Shown: positions 9,641-17,975 of the stretch, piece by piece
Numbering within the stretch: the first letter of the stretch is position 1
Layout: each line of letters opens with the position of its first letter
Assembly: GCF_003097135.1 (NCBI RefSeq)
Contig: NZ_QEQL01000001.1
Coordinates: 868,001-932,000, forward strand
Reading direction: 5' to 3'
DNA: 64,000 bases
From: Pseudomonas sp. URIL14HWK12:I12
GTDB taxonomy: Bacteria > Pseudomonadota > Gammaproteobacteria > Pseudomonadales > Pseudomonadaceae
The notes under the pieces: generated by a model
Seen by the model: only the letters and a program-made list of their open reading frames with translations
Databases searched by the model: none
Told to the model about the DNA's origin: nothing
Position numbers and translations under genes: made by a program

Positions 9641-9938
9641 ACATGGATCCTATATCTGATGAATGAAACCCGGATGCTAGCTGAATCGGCCACAAGAATG
9701 AGACAACGAATCAAAATTTTCACCAGCAATAAAAATAAAAAACCATGAAAGTCAGTAGGTTGCGTTGATTAAGGCAATTTAGACCTTTACGAATGGGAGC
9801 GCTATAGAACTTGTGTCCAATTTTTTAGCGATGACGGCCAGTGGACAACCTGCGGCTTATAACTTTTAGATATAAAACCATTAAAGCCTCACCCGGTCAG
9901 TTCCTTACACTCCCCAACGGCAACACCGGTAAGGAAAT
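9641..9938 (+). promoter_or_regulatory. Promoter region of the NAGGN operon with AlgU-like element
   Basis: This is an AT-rich 298-base gap. GAACTT at 9807-9812 is followed, after 16-17 bases, by CGATGA (9829-9834), which resembles the AlgU/RpoE consensus (GAACTT, then TCtgA). The -35 is exact and the -10 is imperfect. The extracytoplasmic stress factor would suit an osmolyte operon. AAGGAA stands before the ATG at 9939. The assignment is tentative; a housekeeping promoter could lie in the A/T stretch at 9858-9890. Confidence 0.35.
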
Positions 9939-11711
9939 ATGTGCGGAATTAGTGGTGAACTGACTTTCAACGATCAGCCTGCGAACCTAGCGGCTATCGA
10001 ACGCATTACCCATCATCTGGCGCCTCGCGGCCCTGATGCGTGGGGATTTCACAGCCAAGGGCCGATCGCTCTGGGCCATCGCAGGCTCAAGATCATGGAC
10101 CTTTCCGATGGCTCGGCACAGCCGATGACCGATGCCGACTTGGGCCTGGCCCTGGCCTTCAACGGCGCCATCTACAACTACCCCGAATTGCGCGCAGAGC
10201 TTGAAGCGCTGGGCTATCGATTTCACTCCGGCGGCGATACTGAAGTGCTGCTCAAGGGCTACCACGCCTGGGGCGAGGCATTGTTGCCAAAGCTCAATGG
10301 CATGTTTGCCTTTGCCGTCTGGGAGCGTGACAGCAAGCGGCTGTTCCTCGCCCGGGATCGGCTGGGCGTCAAGCCGCTGTATCTTTCACGCAATGGCCAG
10401 CGGCTGCGATTTGCTTCTGCCCTTCCGGCACTGCTCAAGGGCGGCGACATTGACCCGATGCTCGACCCCATTGCACTGAACCATTACTTGAACTTCCATG
10501 CCGTAGTGCCAGCGCCGCGGACCATCCTGGCCAACGTGCAGAAGCTGCCGCCGGCGACCTGGATGCGTATAGACGCCAATGGCAATACCGAAGAGAAAGT
10601 CTGGTGGACGCTGCCCTACGGCCCCGCCGAAGACGAACGCAACCTGAACCTGAACGACTGGATCGACCGAGTGCTCGAAGGCACTCGCGAGGCGGTTGCC
10701 ATTCGCCAGCGTGCAGCGGTTGACGTGGGCGTGCTGCTCTCGGGGGGCGTGGACTCCAGCTTGTTAGTGGGCCTGCTGCGCGAGGCCGGAGTCGAGAACC
10801 TGTCGACGTTCTCCATCGGTTTCGAAGATGCCGGCGGCGAGCGCGGCGACGAGTTTCAGTATTCGGACCTGATCGCCAAGCACTACGGCACACACCATCA
10901 CCAATTGCGTATTGGTGAGCATGAAGTGCTCGAACAGCTGCCAGCGGCCTTTCGCGCCATGAGCGAGCCGATGGTCAGCCACGATTGCATCGCCTTCTAC
11001 TTGCTATCTAGAGAGGTCAGCAAGCATTGCAAGGTGGTACAGAGCGGCCAAGGCGCCGATGAGCTCTTCGCCGGCTATCACTGGTACCCGCAGGTCGACG
11101 GCGCGGCTGATCCTTACGCAGCCTACCGCGCGGCATTCTTCGACCGGGATTACGCCGAATACGCCGCCACCGTGCAGCCGAAATGGCGGGTGGCCGAGGA
11201 CGCCGCAGGCGACTTCGTTCGGCAGCATTTCGCAATGCCGGGCGCAGAGGCAGCCGTTGACAAGGCGCTTCGCCTGGACAGCACGGTGATGTTGGTAGAT
11301 GACCCAGTCAAACGCGTAGACAACATGACGATGGCCTGGGGCCTTGAAGCCCGCACGCCGTTTCTCGACTACCGCTTGGTCGAGCTTTCGGCACGCGTGC
11401 CGGCTCGCTTCAAATTGCCCGACGGCGGCAAGCAGGTCCTCAAGGAAGCGGCCCGCCGGGTTATCCCGAGCGAGGTCATCGATCGCAAGAAGGGCTATTT
11501 TCCCGTACCAGGGCTCAAGCACCTGGAAGGGGCAACGTTGGGCTGGGTACGCGACCTGCTGCTGGACAAAGGCCATGACCGCGGCCTGTTCGACTCCGCA
11601 ATGCTCGACCGCTTGCTGAGCAATCCGCAGGATCAGATTACTCCGCTTCGCGGTTCGAAGTTGTGGCAGCTGGCCGCCTTGAACCTTTGGCTCAACGAGC
11701 AGGGGCTGTAA
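9939..11711 (+). CDS. N-acetylglutaminylglutamine amidotransferase (asparagine synthase family)
   Basis: The 590-residue protein has asparagine-synthetase architecture. The class II glutaminase domain has the nucleophile Cys2 (MCGISGEL) with RGPDAWG and GHRRLKIMDLS. The ATP-pyrophosphatase domain has the loop VLLSGGVDSSLLVGL near residue 268 and GQGADELFAGY near 370. Together with its two downstream neighbours it matches the trio that makes the osmoprotectant N-acetylglutaminylglutamine amide (NAGGN); this enzyme would amidate the dipeptide using glutamine. The next gene starts 3 bases after its stop. Without that context it would be called asnB. Confidence 0.92.
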   Translation: MCGISGELTFNDQPANLAAIERITHHLAPRGPDAWGFHSQGPIALGHRRLKIMDLSDGSAQPMTDADLGLALAFNGAIYNYPELRAELEALGYRFHSGGDTEVLLKGYHAWGEALLPKLNGMFAFAVWERDSKRLFLARDRLGVKPLYLSRNGQRLRFASALPALLKGGDIDPMLDPIALNHYLNFHAVVPAPRTILANVQKLPPATWMRIDANGNTEEKVWWTLPYGPAEDERNLNLNDWIDRVLEGTREAVAIRQRAAVDVGVLLSGGVDSSLLVGLLREAGVENLSTFSIGFEDAGGERGDEFQYSDLIAKHYGTHHHQLRIGEHEVLEQLPAAFRAMSEPMVSHDCIAFYLLSREVSKHCKVVQSGQGADELFAGYHWYPQVDGAADPYAAYRAAFFDRDYAEYAATVQPKWRVAEDAAGDFVRQHFAMPGAEAAVDKALRLDSTVMLVDDPVKRVDNMTMAWGLEARTPFLDYRLVELSARVPARFKLPDGGKQVLKEAARRVIPSEVIDRKKGYFPVPGLKHLEGATLGWVRDLLLDKGHDRGLFDSAMLDRLLSNPQDQITPLRGSKLWQLAALNLWLNEQGL

Positions 11712-11714
11712 TCG

Positions 11715-13463
11715 ATGAAAGCCCAAACCAATGCCCTCAACCAGCGCCTGCTGCGCGGCCAGTCGCCTTCCTATGAACGGCTACAGGCACGCTTGGCCGA
11801 AGACGGCCAACCCGGCGACGACTGCGCGCGCCAGCCATTGCATTGCGGTTGGGGCCGGCTGCTGATCGGCCATACCTACCCTTCGGCGCAGGCACTGGCC
11901 GATGACTTGCTCAGTGAAACCGCTGGCGAGCGAGATATCGCGCTCTACGTCGCAGCGCCCCAGCAAGTGCTGGCCCATGCGCCGCAGCAGTTGTTTCTGG
12001 ACCCCTCTGACACCTTGCGCCTGTGGTTCAGTGACTATCGCCCAGCGCAACGTGTGTTCCGCGGCTTTCGCATTCGCAGGGCGCACACTGAGGCTGATTG
12101 GGAAGCGATCAACCGCCTTTACCTGAAGCGGCGCATGTTGCCAGTCAACCCCAAGCGCCTGACGCCACGGCATCAGGGCGGCCCGGTTTACTGGCTGGCC
12201 GAGGACGAGGACAGCGGCGCCGTGATCGGCAGTGTAATGGGCCTGAACCACGCCAAGGCGTTCGACGATCCTGATCACGGCAGCAGCCTTTGGTGCCTGG
12301 CAGTGGACCCCCGCTGCACTCGCCCGGGCGTGGGCGAAGTATTGGTGCGCCACCTGGTCGAGCATTTCATGAGCCGAGGCCTGGCGTTTCTGGACCTGTC
12401 GGTGATGCATGACAACCGGCTGGCCAAGAACCTCTACGCCAAGCTGGGCTTCAGGAATCTGGCGACCTTTGCGGTCAAGTGCCGTAACGCGATCAACCAA
12501 CGCCTGTTCATGGGCCCCGGCCCTGCCGGGGACTTCAACCCCTACGCACGGATCATCATCGACGAGGCTTATCGCCGCGGCATCGAGGTGCAGGAAATCG
12601 ACGCCGAGGCCGGGCTGTTCAGCCTCAGCCACGGCGGCCGCCGCGTGCGCTGCCGCGAGTCGCTGTCTGATCTGACCAGTGCCATCAGCGTTGCGCTGTG
12701 CCAGGACAAGAGCCTGACCCACAAGGTGCTGGCCGCAGAAGGCGTGAGGCTGCCGGCGCAGCAATTGGCCGGCAGCGCCGACGACAACCAGGACTTTCTG
12801 GACGAACACCAGCGCGTAGTGGTCAAGCCGCTGGACGGCGAGCAAGGCAAAGGCGTGGCGGTGGACCTGCGCAATTTCGACGACATGCAGCACGCCGTTG
12901 AACAAGCGCGGCAGTTCGACAGCCGCGTGCTTCTTGAGAGTTTTCACGAAGGCCATGACCTGCGCGTCGTCGTCATCGGTTTCGAAGTGGTTGCCGCGGC
13001 GATCCGTAGGCCGGCACAGGTGGTCGGTGATGGGCAGCGAACGGTCATGGAGCTGATCGAAGCCCAGAGCCGCCGCCGCCAGGCCGCCACTTCAGGCGAG
13101 AGCCGCATTCCGCTGGACCGCGAGACCGAGCGCACCGTTCAGCTGGCGGGTTTCGACTATGACACCGTGCTACCCCGTGGTCAGGTCCTGCCGGTGCGCA
13201 AGACCGCGAACCTGCACACCGGGGGGCACCTTGAAGACGTCACGGCGGTGCTGCACCCGGTGCTGGCCGAGGCCGCCGTACGCGCGGCGCGGGCGCTCGA
13301 CATTCCCGTGGTAGGCCTGGATTTTCTGGTGCCAGCCGCGGATCAACCTGACTACGTCTTCATCGAAGCCAACGAGCGCGTGGGCCTGGCCAACCATGAG
13401 CCGCAGCCCACCGCCGAGAAATTCATCGACTTGCTGTTCCCGCACATTCAACCGGTGCGGTGA
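11715..13463 (+). CDS. ngg: N-acetylglutaminylglutamine synthetase (GNAT-ATP-grasp fusion)
   Basis: A 582-residue fusion. Roughly residues 110-260 form a GNAT acetyltransferase (WCLAVDPRCTRPGVGEVLVRHL is the acetyl-CoA loop). Residues 285-580 form an ATP-grasp ligase of cyanophycin-synthetase type (VVKPLDGEQGKGVAVDLRNF; C-terminal VGLDFLVPAADQPDYVFIEANERVG). It should acetylate glutamine and join a second glutamine, giving the substrate of the upstream amidotransferase. AGGGG inside the preceding gene's end serves as ribosome binding site. Gene names vary between species (ngs, asnO/ngg); the symbol here is tentative. Confidence 0.88.
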   Translation: MKAQTNALNQRLLRGQSPSYERLQARLAEDGQPGDDCARQPLHCGWGRLLIGHTYPSAQALADDLLSETAGERDIALYVAAPQQVLAHAPQQLFLDPSDTLRLWFSDYRPAQRVFRGFRIRRAHTEADWEAINRLYLKRRMLPVNPKRLTPRHQGGPVYWLAEDEDSGAVIGSVMGLNHAKAFDDPDHGSSLWCLAVDPRCTRPGVGEVLVRHLVEHFMSRGLAFLDLSVMHDNRLAKNLYAKLGFRNLATFAVKCRNAINQRLFMGPGPAGDFNPYARIIIDEAYRRGIEVQEIDAEAGLFSLSHGGRRVRCRESLSDLTSAISVALCQDKSLTHKVLAAEGVRLPAQQLAGSADDNQDFLDEHQRVVVKPLDGEQGKGVAVDLRNFDDMQHAVEQARQFDSRVLLESFHEGHDLRVVVIGFEVVAAAIRRPAQVVGDGQRTVMELIEAQSRRRQAATSGESRIPLDRETERTVQLAGFDYDTVLPRGQVLPVRKTANLHTGGHLEDVTAVLHPVLAEAAVRAARALDIPVVGLDFLVPAADQPDYVFIEANERVGLANHEPQPTAEKFIDLLFPHIQPVR

Positions 13464-13480
13464 TCCGCTTGGGAGGCATC

Positions 13481-14659
13481 ATGAGCCAAGCATTACCCCA
13501 ACCCGATACCCAGTACCTGCAAAAGGTACTCCTGGAGATGCTCGCCATCCCCAGCCCTACCGGCTTCACCGACACCATCGTACGGTATGTGGCCGAGCGG
13601 CTGGACGAGCTGGGCATTCCGTTCGAGCTGACCCGCCGTGGCACTATCCGTGCCACGCTCAAGGGCCGCAAGAGTTCACCTGACAGGGCCGTCGCCACGC
13701 ACCTGGACACCATCGGTGCCTCAGTGCGGGTGATTCAAGACAACGGCCGCCTGGGGCTGGCGCCAGTGGGCCATTGGTCCAGCCGCTTCGCCGAAGGCAG
13801 CCGGGTCAGCGTGTTCACCGACACCGGCGTGATTCGCGGCAGCGTGCTGCCGCTCATGGCCAGCGGGCACGCCTTCAATACTGCCATCGACCAGATGCCT
13901 GTGAGCTGGGATCACGTCGAACTGCGCTTGGATGCTTACTGCACAACGCGCGCCGATTGTGAGAGCCTGGGCGTCAATGTCGGTGACTTCGTGGCGTTCG
14001 ACCCCCTGCCCGAATTCACCGAAAGTGGCCATATCAGTGCCCGCCACCTGGACGACAAGGCCGGCGTGGCGGCGCTGTTGGCGGCGCTCAAAGCGGTCGT
14101 CGAGAGCGGTCAGGAACCTGTGATCGACTGCCATCCGCTGTTCACCATCACCGAAGAAACCGGCTCGGGGGCTGCCTCGGCGCTGCCGTGGGATGTGAGC
14201 GAGTTCGTCGGGATCGACATTGCCCCGGTCGCACCAGGCCAGCATTCGAGCGAGCACGCGGTAAGCGTGGCCATGCAGGACTCCAGCGGCCCTTACGACT
14301 ATCACCTGTCACGGCACCTGCTCAAACTTGGCCAGGCCCATGACTTGCCGCTGCGGCGTGACCTGTTCCGCTACTACTACAGTGATGCCCATTCAGCGGT
14401 GACCGCCGGGCACGATATCCGTACGGCACTGGTTGCTTTCGGCTGCGATGCCACCCATGGCTACGAGCGTACCCACATCGATAGCCTTAATGCATTGTCG
14501 CGGCTGCTGACCGCCTACCTGCTCAGCCCGCCGGTGTTCGACAGCGATGCACAGCCGGCCAATGCTTCGCTGAAGAACTTCAGCAAGCAGTTGGAGCATG
14601 ATACGCAGATGGAAAGTGACACCCGGGTGCCGCCGGTGGATACCTTGATCAACAAGTGA
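13481..14659 (+). CDS. NAGGN-system M42 family peptidase
   Basis: A 392-residue M42 (glutamyl-aminopeptidase-like) metallopeptidase. Metal-site motifs are visible: ATHLDTIGAS near residue 72, ARHLDDKAGVAALLAAL near 190, the catalytic pair ITEETGSGAAS near 228, a metal-ligand Asp in VGIDIAP, and a late His in HGYERTHID. This family member accompanies the NAGGN amidotransferase and synthetase; it may turn over the osmolyte or a precursor, though its exact reaction is not settled. I chose ATG 13481 because GGGAGG lies 6 bases upstream. An earlier in-frame start at 13460 overlaps the preceding stop and lacks such a site. Confidence 0.88.
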   Translation: MSQALPQPDTQYLQKVLLEMLAIPSPTGFTDTIVRYVAERLDELGIPFELTRRGTIRATLKGRKSSPDRAVATHLDTIGASVRVIQDNGRLGLAPVGHWSSRFAEGSRVSVFTDTGVIRGSVLPLMASGHAFNTAIDQMPVSWDHVELRLDAYCTTRADCESLGVNVGDFVAFDPLPEFTESGHISARHLDDKAGVAALLAALKAVVESGQEPVIDCHPLFTITEETGSGAASALPWDVSEFVGIDIAPVAPGQHSSEHAVSVAMQDSSGPYDYHLSRHLLKLGQAHDLPLRRDLFRYYYSDAHSAVTAGHDIRTALVAFGCDATHGYERTHIDSLNALSRLLTAYLLSPPVFDSDAQPANASLKNFSKQLEHDTQMESDTRVPPVDTLINK

Positions 14660-14692
14660 CGGTGATGGCATGGGCGCAGTACACTCGCGCCC

Positions 14693-14926
14693 ATGATCAT
14701 TCCATTCGATGCACTCGAACCTGATACGCTCACCCGCCTGATCGAAGACTTCGTCACCCGTGACGGAACCGACAACGGCGACGAGACACCCCTGCCCACC
14801 CGGGTGCTGCGCGTGCGCCAAGCGCTCGCCAAAGACCAGGCATTCATCGTCTTCGACCCTGAAAGCCAGCAATGTCAGCTGCTGGCACGGCACGATGTGC
14901 CAAAGGCGTTGATGGAGGGGCTATAG
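14693..14926 (+). CDS. yheU: YheU family protein (UPF0270)
   Basis: A 77-residue protein beginning MIIPFDALEPDTLTRLIEDFVTRDGTD, the typical YheU start. The conserved middle is RVRQALAKDQAFIVFDPESQQC. The function is unknown. It follows the NAGGN operon by 33 bases, as in P. aeruginosa. No clear ribosome binding site is visible; instead GGGCGC...GCGCCC flanks the 9 bases just upstream of the ATG (14673-14692) and could form a small hairpin. A second hairpin (GGCGCC twice, 14926-14942) separates its end from the opposing receiver gene. Confidence 0.85.
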   Translation: MIIPFDALEPDTLTRLIEDFVTRDGTDNGDETPLPTRVLRVRQALAKDQAFIVFDPESQQCQLLARHDVPKALMEGL

Positions 14927-14946
14927 GCGCCCCGCCGGCGCCCGGT

Positions 14947-15324
14947 TCAGGCCAGTTCCTTGCGAATCACCCGCTGCAGTTCATCGAGGTCGAACGGCTT
15001 TGCCAGGATCGGCGCCCGATGCGCGATCGGGTGGTCGCAGTCGAGAATCTCGGCTGGGTAGCCGCTGATGAACACCACCTTCAAGTCAGGCCGCAGCTTG
15101 ACAGCAGGCTCGGCGATGTCCACTCCGGAAATGCCGCCAGGCAAGCGAAAATCGGTGACCATCAGGTCCAGGTGCGGCTTGCTGGCGAGGATTTCGAACG
15201 CCTTAGTGCCGTTTTCGGCCTGAAGCACGTGGTAGCCCTCGCCCATCAGGTAGTCGGCCAGAACCCGCAGGATCACGGGTTCATCCTCCACTACCAGTAC
15301 CACGTCTTGTGCATCTCCACTCAT
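14947..15324 (-). CDS. Single-domain response regulator (CheY-like)
   Basis: A 125-residue stand-alone receiver domain: acidic pocket VVLVVEDEP, phospho-acceptor Asp in LDLMVTDFRLPGG, switch region VVFISGYPAE and the conserved Lys in LAKPFDLDEL. There is no output domain. It sits 52 bases downstream of, and in the same direction as, the kinase/chemosensory cluster, so it is likely phosphorylated by one of those kinases. I chose MSGDAQDVV (15324) as start; the frame extends 12 residues further upstream without a ribosome binding site. The SGYP loop resembles that of the receiver at 21725. Confidence 0.82.
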   Translation of the reverse strand: MSGDAQDVVLVVEDEPVILRVLADYLMGEGYHVLQAENGTKAFEILASKPHLDLMVTDFRLPGGISGVDIAEPAVKLRPDLKVVFISGYPAEILDCDHPIAHRAPILAKPFDLDELQRVIRKELA

Positions 15325-15376
15325 GGGGTGTTGCCTATGTCTGTCTACGGTGCTGCCCATGTGACCATGAGCGTTG

Positions 15377-16570
15377 TCAGAGGTTGCGCGTCAGCGGCAG
15401 CAGCACGCTGAACAGCGCGCCTTCCCCTGGCGCGCTCTTGACTTCGATACGCCCGCCATGGGCGCTGACGATCTGCTCGGAAATGAACAGGCCTAATCCC
15501 AGCCCTGCCACGCTGTGGCGTGATGATACCCGTTCGAACTGCTGAAAGATGCGTGCCTGATCAGCTTCGCTTATGCCGATGCCGTAATCGCGCACGTCCA
15601 CTCGCGCCCATTCGCCGTCTTGGCGCACTGCGACCTCGATAGCGCCCTTGCCACCGTAACGCAGGGCGTTGGTCAGCAGGTTCGCCACCACTTGCTCGAC
15701 GCGAAATTCGTCCCACTCGCCAACTAACGGTGCGCTGCACTCAAAGGTCACAGGGTTACCGTTGGCCTGTGCCTGTTGCATGAATCGCTCCACGGCATTA
15801 CCCACCATCTGGCCCAGGTCGAACGGTGCGGGGCGAATCGTCAATTTGCCAGTGCGGATACGTGAGACATCCAGCATGTCCTCGATCAGGCGGATCAGGC
15901 TCTGGATCTGCCGCTCATCGCGCGCCACCATCGCCTGCATCTTGTCGAGCGTGAACGCTTCGGCATTGCCCTTGGCCAAGTGCAGCTTGCGCAACTGAGT
16001 TTCCAGGATCAAACCATTGAGTGGGGTGCGCACTTCATGTGAAACGATGGACATGAAGTCATCCCGCATGCGTATGGCGTGCTCAAGCTCGGCCTGAGCC
16101 ACCTGCAAGCGGCGCACGAGAATTTCCTGCTCCTGACGGCTGCGCTCCAGTGCTTCGAGCTGCTCGTTGAGCGTCTTGCGCTGACGGTATAGGTCGACGA
16201 ACACCGCCACTTTGCTCTTGACCGCCAAGGTGTCGAGCGGTTTTTGCAGAAAGTCCACGGCGCCGCTCTCATAGCCATGGAAGGCATAGTTGAGCTCGCG
16301 GCCGGCCGCGCTGACGAACACGATAGGGATATGCTTGGTCTTTTCCGTGCCGCGCATCAGCTCCGCCAGCTCGAAACCATTCATGCCGGGCATCTGCACG
16401 TCAAGAATGGCCAGTGCGAACTCGTGCTGCAACAGCAGCGAAAGCGCCTCGTCGGCGCAACGGGCCTGGAAGACCTGGCGATCGTCCTGGCGAATCAATG
16501 CCTCCAGCGCCAGCAGGTTTTCAGGCAGGTCGTCGACGATCAGCAGTTTGGCTTGGATTGCGCTTTGCAT
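15377..16570 (-). CDS. Receiver-histidine kinase hybrid
   Basis: A 397-residue soluble protein with the receiver first and the kinase second. The receiver (about 8-125) has LLIVDDLPEN and the acceptor Asp in LAILDVQMPGMNGFEL. A coiled coil (about 135-170) follows. HisKA has the phospho-His in FMSIVSHEVRTPLNGL near 185, and the HATPase has NLLTNALRYGGKG, RDYGIGISEADQARIF and GLGLGLFISEQIV. It has no membrane segment. It is co-directional with the CheB-like gene and overlaps it by 31 bases, so it is probably the last kinase of a phosphorelay started by the large kinase upstream. Confidence 0.9.
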   Translation of the reverse strand: MQSAIQAKLLIVDDLPENLLALEALIRQDDRQVFQARCADEALSLLLQHEFALAILDVQMPGMNGFELAELMRGTEKTKHIPIVFVSAAGRELNYAFHGYESGAVDFLQKPLDTLAVKSKVAVFVDLYRQRKTLNEQLEALERSRQEQEILVRRLQVAQAELEHAIRMRDDFMSIVSHEVRTPLNGLILETQLRKLHLAKGNAEAFTLDKMQAMVARDERQIQSLIRLIEDMLDVSRIRTGKLTIRPAPFDLGQMVGNAVERFMQQAQANGNPVTFECSAPLVGEWDEFRVEQVVANLLTNALRYGGKGAIEVAVRQDGEWARVDVRDYGIGISEADQARIFQQFERVSSRHSVAGLGLGLFISEQIVSAHGGRIEVKSAPGEGALFSVLLPLTRNL

Positions 16571-17139
16571 GTTCCCGGTCCCAGTTCGGCCAATACCTCA
16601 GCCAGGCCCACAATGGGCAAAAGATAATCAGGGCGAATCAACTTCAGCGCCGCTTCCGGCATCACCGAAACCCGCGCCTCGGCGGGGTCCTGCACCAGTG
16701 TCAGGCCACCGTTGCGGGCAATCTCGGCAAGCCCCCGGGCGCCGTCTTCATTGGCGCCGGTCAGCAGCACACCAGCCAGGGCAGCACCCCAGGCGTCGGC
16801 GGCTGACTCGAACAACACGTCGATCGAAGGGCGTGAATAGTGAACACGCTCCTCCTGGCTCAACGAAAATGTCTCATCCTGCTCCACCGAAAGGTGATAG
16901 CTAGGCCCTGCGAAATAGATCACGCCCGGTTCGACCTGTGCCTTGTCACAAGCCTCCTTGACCGGCCTGCACAGCCTTCGCTCGAACACTTCAGCCAAGT
17001 GGCTATGCCGAGCGTCTGGCAAATGCAGCACCGTGACGATCGGCAGCGCATAGTCGACCGGCAGCCGGCCAAAAAGTGCCAATAATGCCTCTACGCCACC
17101 TGCGGACGCCCCTACTACCACTGCCCGGTATCGGCTCAT
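16540..17139 (-). CDS. CheB-type methylesterase domain protein
   Basis: A 199-residue stand-alone CheB catalytic domain without a receiver. The catalytic triad is visible: Ser in VVGASAGGVEALL near residue 11, His in TVLHLPDARHSHLAEVF near 39, and Asp in LTGANEDGARGLAEI near 135. Such enzymes remove methyl groups from, or deamidate, glutamates of receptors. No chemoreceptor gene lies in the window, so the target may be another protein. It overlaps the CheR-like gene by 4 bases (ATGA). Confidence 0.88.
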   Translation of the reverse strand: MSRYRAVVVGASAGGVEALLALFGRLPVDYALPIVTVLHLPDARHSHLAEVFERRLCRPVKEACDKAQVEPGVIYFAGPSYHLSVEQDETFSLSQEERVHYSRPSIDVLFESAADAWGAALAGVLLTGANEDGARGLAEIARNGGLTLVQDPAEARVSVMPEAALKLIRPDYLLPIVGLAEVLAELGPGTCKAQSKPNC

Positions 17140-17975
17140 AGCTTGCGATAGATCCGCTCAGGCTTGGCCAGGGTTTCGAACCGCTCGCTGTAGGCCGACA
17201 TGTCCAGGGTTTCGCGGCTGCCGAGCATCAAAAAGCCACGGCGGCAGAGCGACTCATGAAACAGGCCGAACGCCCGGTTCTGCAGAGGCTTGTTGAAGTA
17301 GATAAGGACGTTGCGGCAGCTGATCAACTGGGTTTCGGAGAACACGCTGTCGGTGGCCAGGCTGTGATCGGCGAAGGTCACATTGCTGCGTAACCGGCTG
17401 TCGATGATGGCGCGATCATAGGCGGCGGTATAGTAGTCGCTCAACTGGCCACGACCGCCAGCCCGTCGGTAGCTCTCTGCCCATTCCTCCATGTGCTTGA
17501 GCAGATAGATACCTTGCCGCGCCCGCTCCAGCGAGGTCGGGTTGATGTCGGTGGCGTAGATCAGGGTGCGGTCTAGCAGCCCCTCCTCGTGCAGCATGAT
17601 GGCCATAGAGTAGACCTCCTCGCCGGTGCTGCACCCTGCCACCCACAGTTTGAGCGAGGGGTAAGTCTTGAGCAGTGGCACCACGTCACGGCGCAGCACC
17701 AGAAAATGCTCCGGGTCGCGGAACATCTCGCTGACTGGAATCGTCAGGTACTGCAGCAGCTCCAGGAACACCCCAGGCTCGTACAGCACCCGCTCCTGCA
17801 GGGCCGAGATACTGCGGCAATCGAACTGACGCAGCGCGTGAGCAACCCGGCGCTTGATCGATGCGCCGGAGTAATCGCGAAAATCGTAGCTGTACTTGAG
17901 GTAGATCGCCTCGATCAACAACCGGATTTCGATATCGCTGTTGCGTTCCGGTACAGGGGCCTGCTCGTTCGACAA
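17136..17975 (-). CDS. CheR-type protein-glutamate O-methyltransferase
   Basis: A 279-residue CheR homologue. The N-terminal helical domain includes YDFRDYSGASIKRRVAHALRQ. The SAM-binding motif is LWVAGCSTGEEVYSMAIML near residue 110, followed by YATDINPTSLERARQGIY and SCRNVLIYFNKPLQ. The start is TTG at 17975, directly after the stop of the large kinase; GGAG lies 9 bases upstream and no in-frame ATG occurs close by, so a TTG start and translational coupling are likely. With the CheB-like neighbour it forms a modification pair lacking receptor, CheA and CheW genes in this window. Confidence 0.88.
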   Translation of the reverse strand: MSNEQAPVPERNSDIEIRLLIEAIYLKYSYDFRDYSGASIKRRVAHALRQFDCRSISALQERVLYEPGVFLELLQYLTIPVSEMFRDPEHFLVLRRDVVPLLKTYPSLKLWVAGCSTGEEVYSMAIMLHEEGLLDRTLIYATDINPTSLERARQGIYLLKHMEEWAESYRRAGGRGQLSDYYTAAYDRAIIDSRLRSNVTFADHSLATDSVFSETQLISCRNVLIYFNKPLQNRAFGLFHESLCRRGFLMLGSRETLDMSAYSERFETLAKPERIYRKL

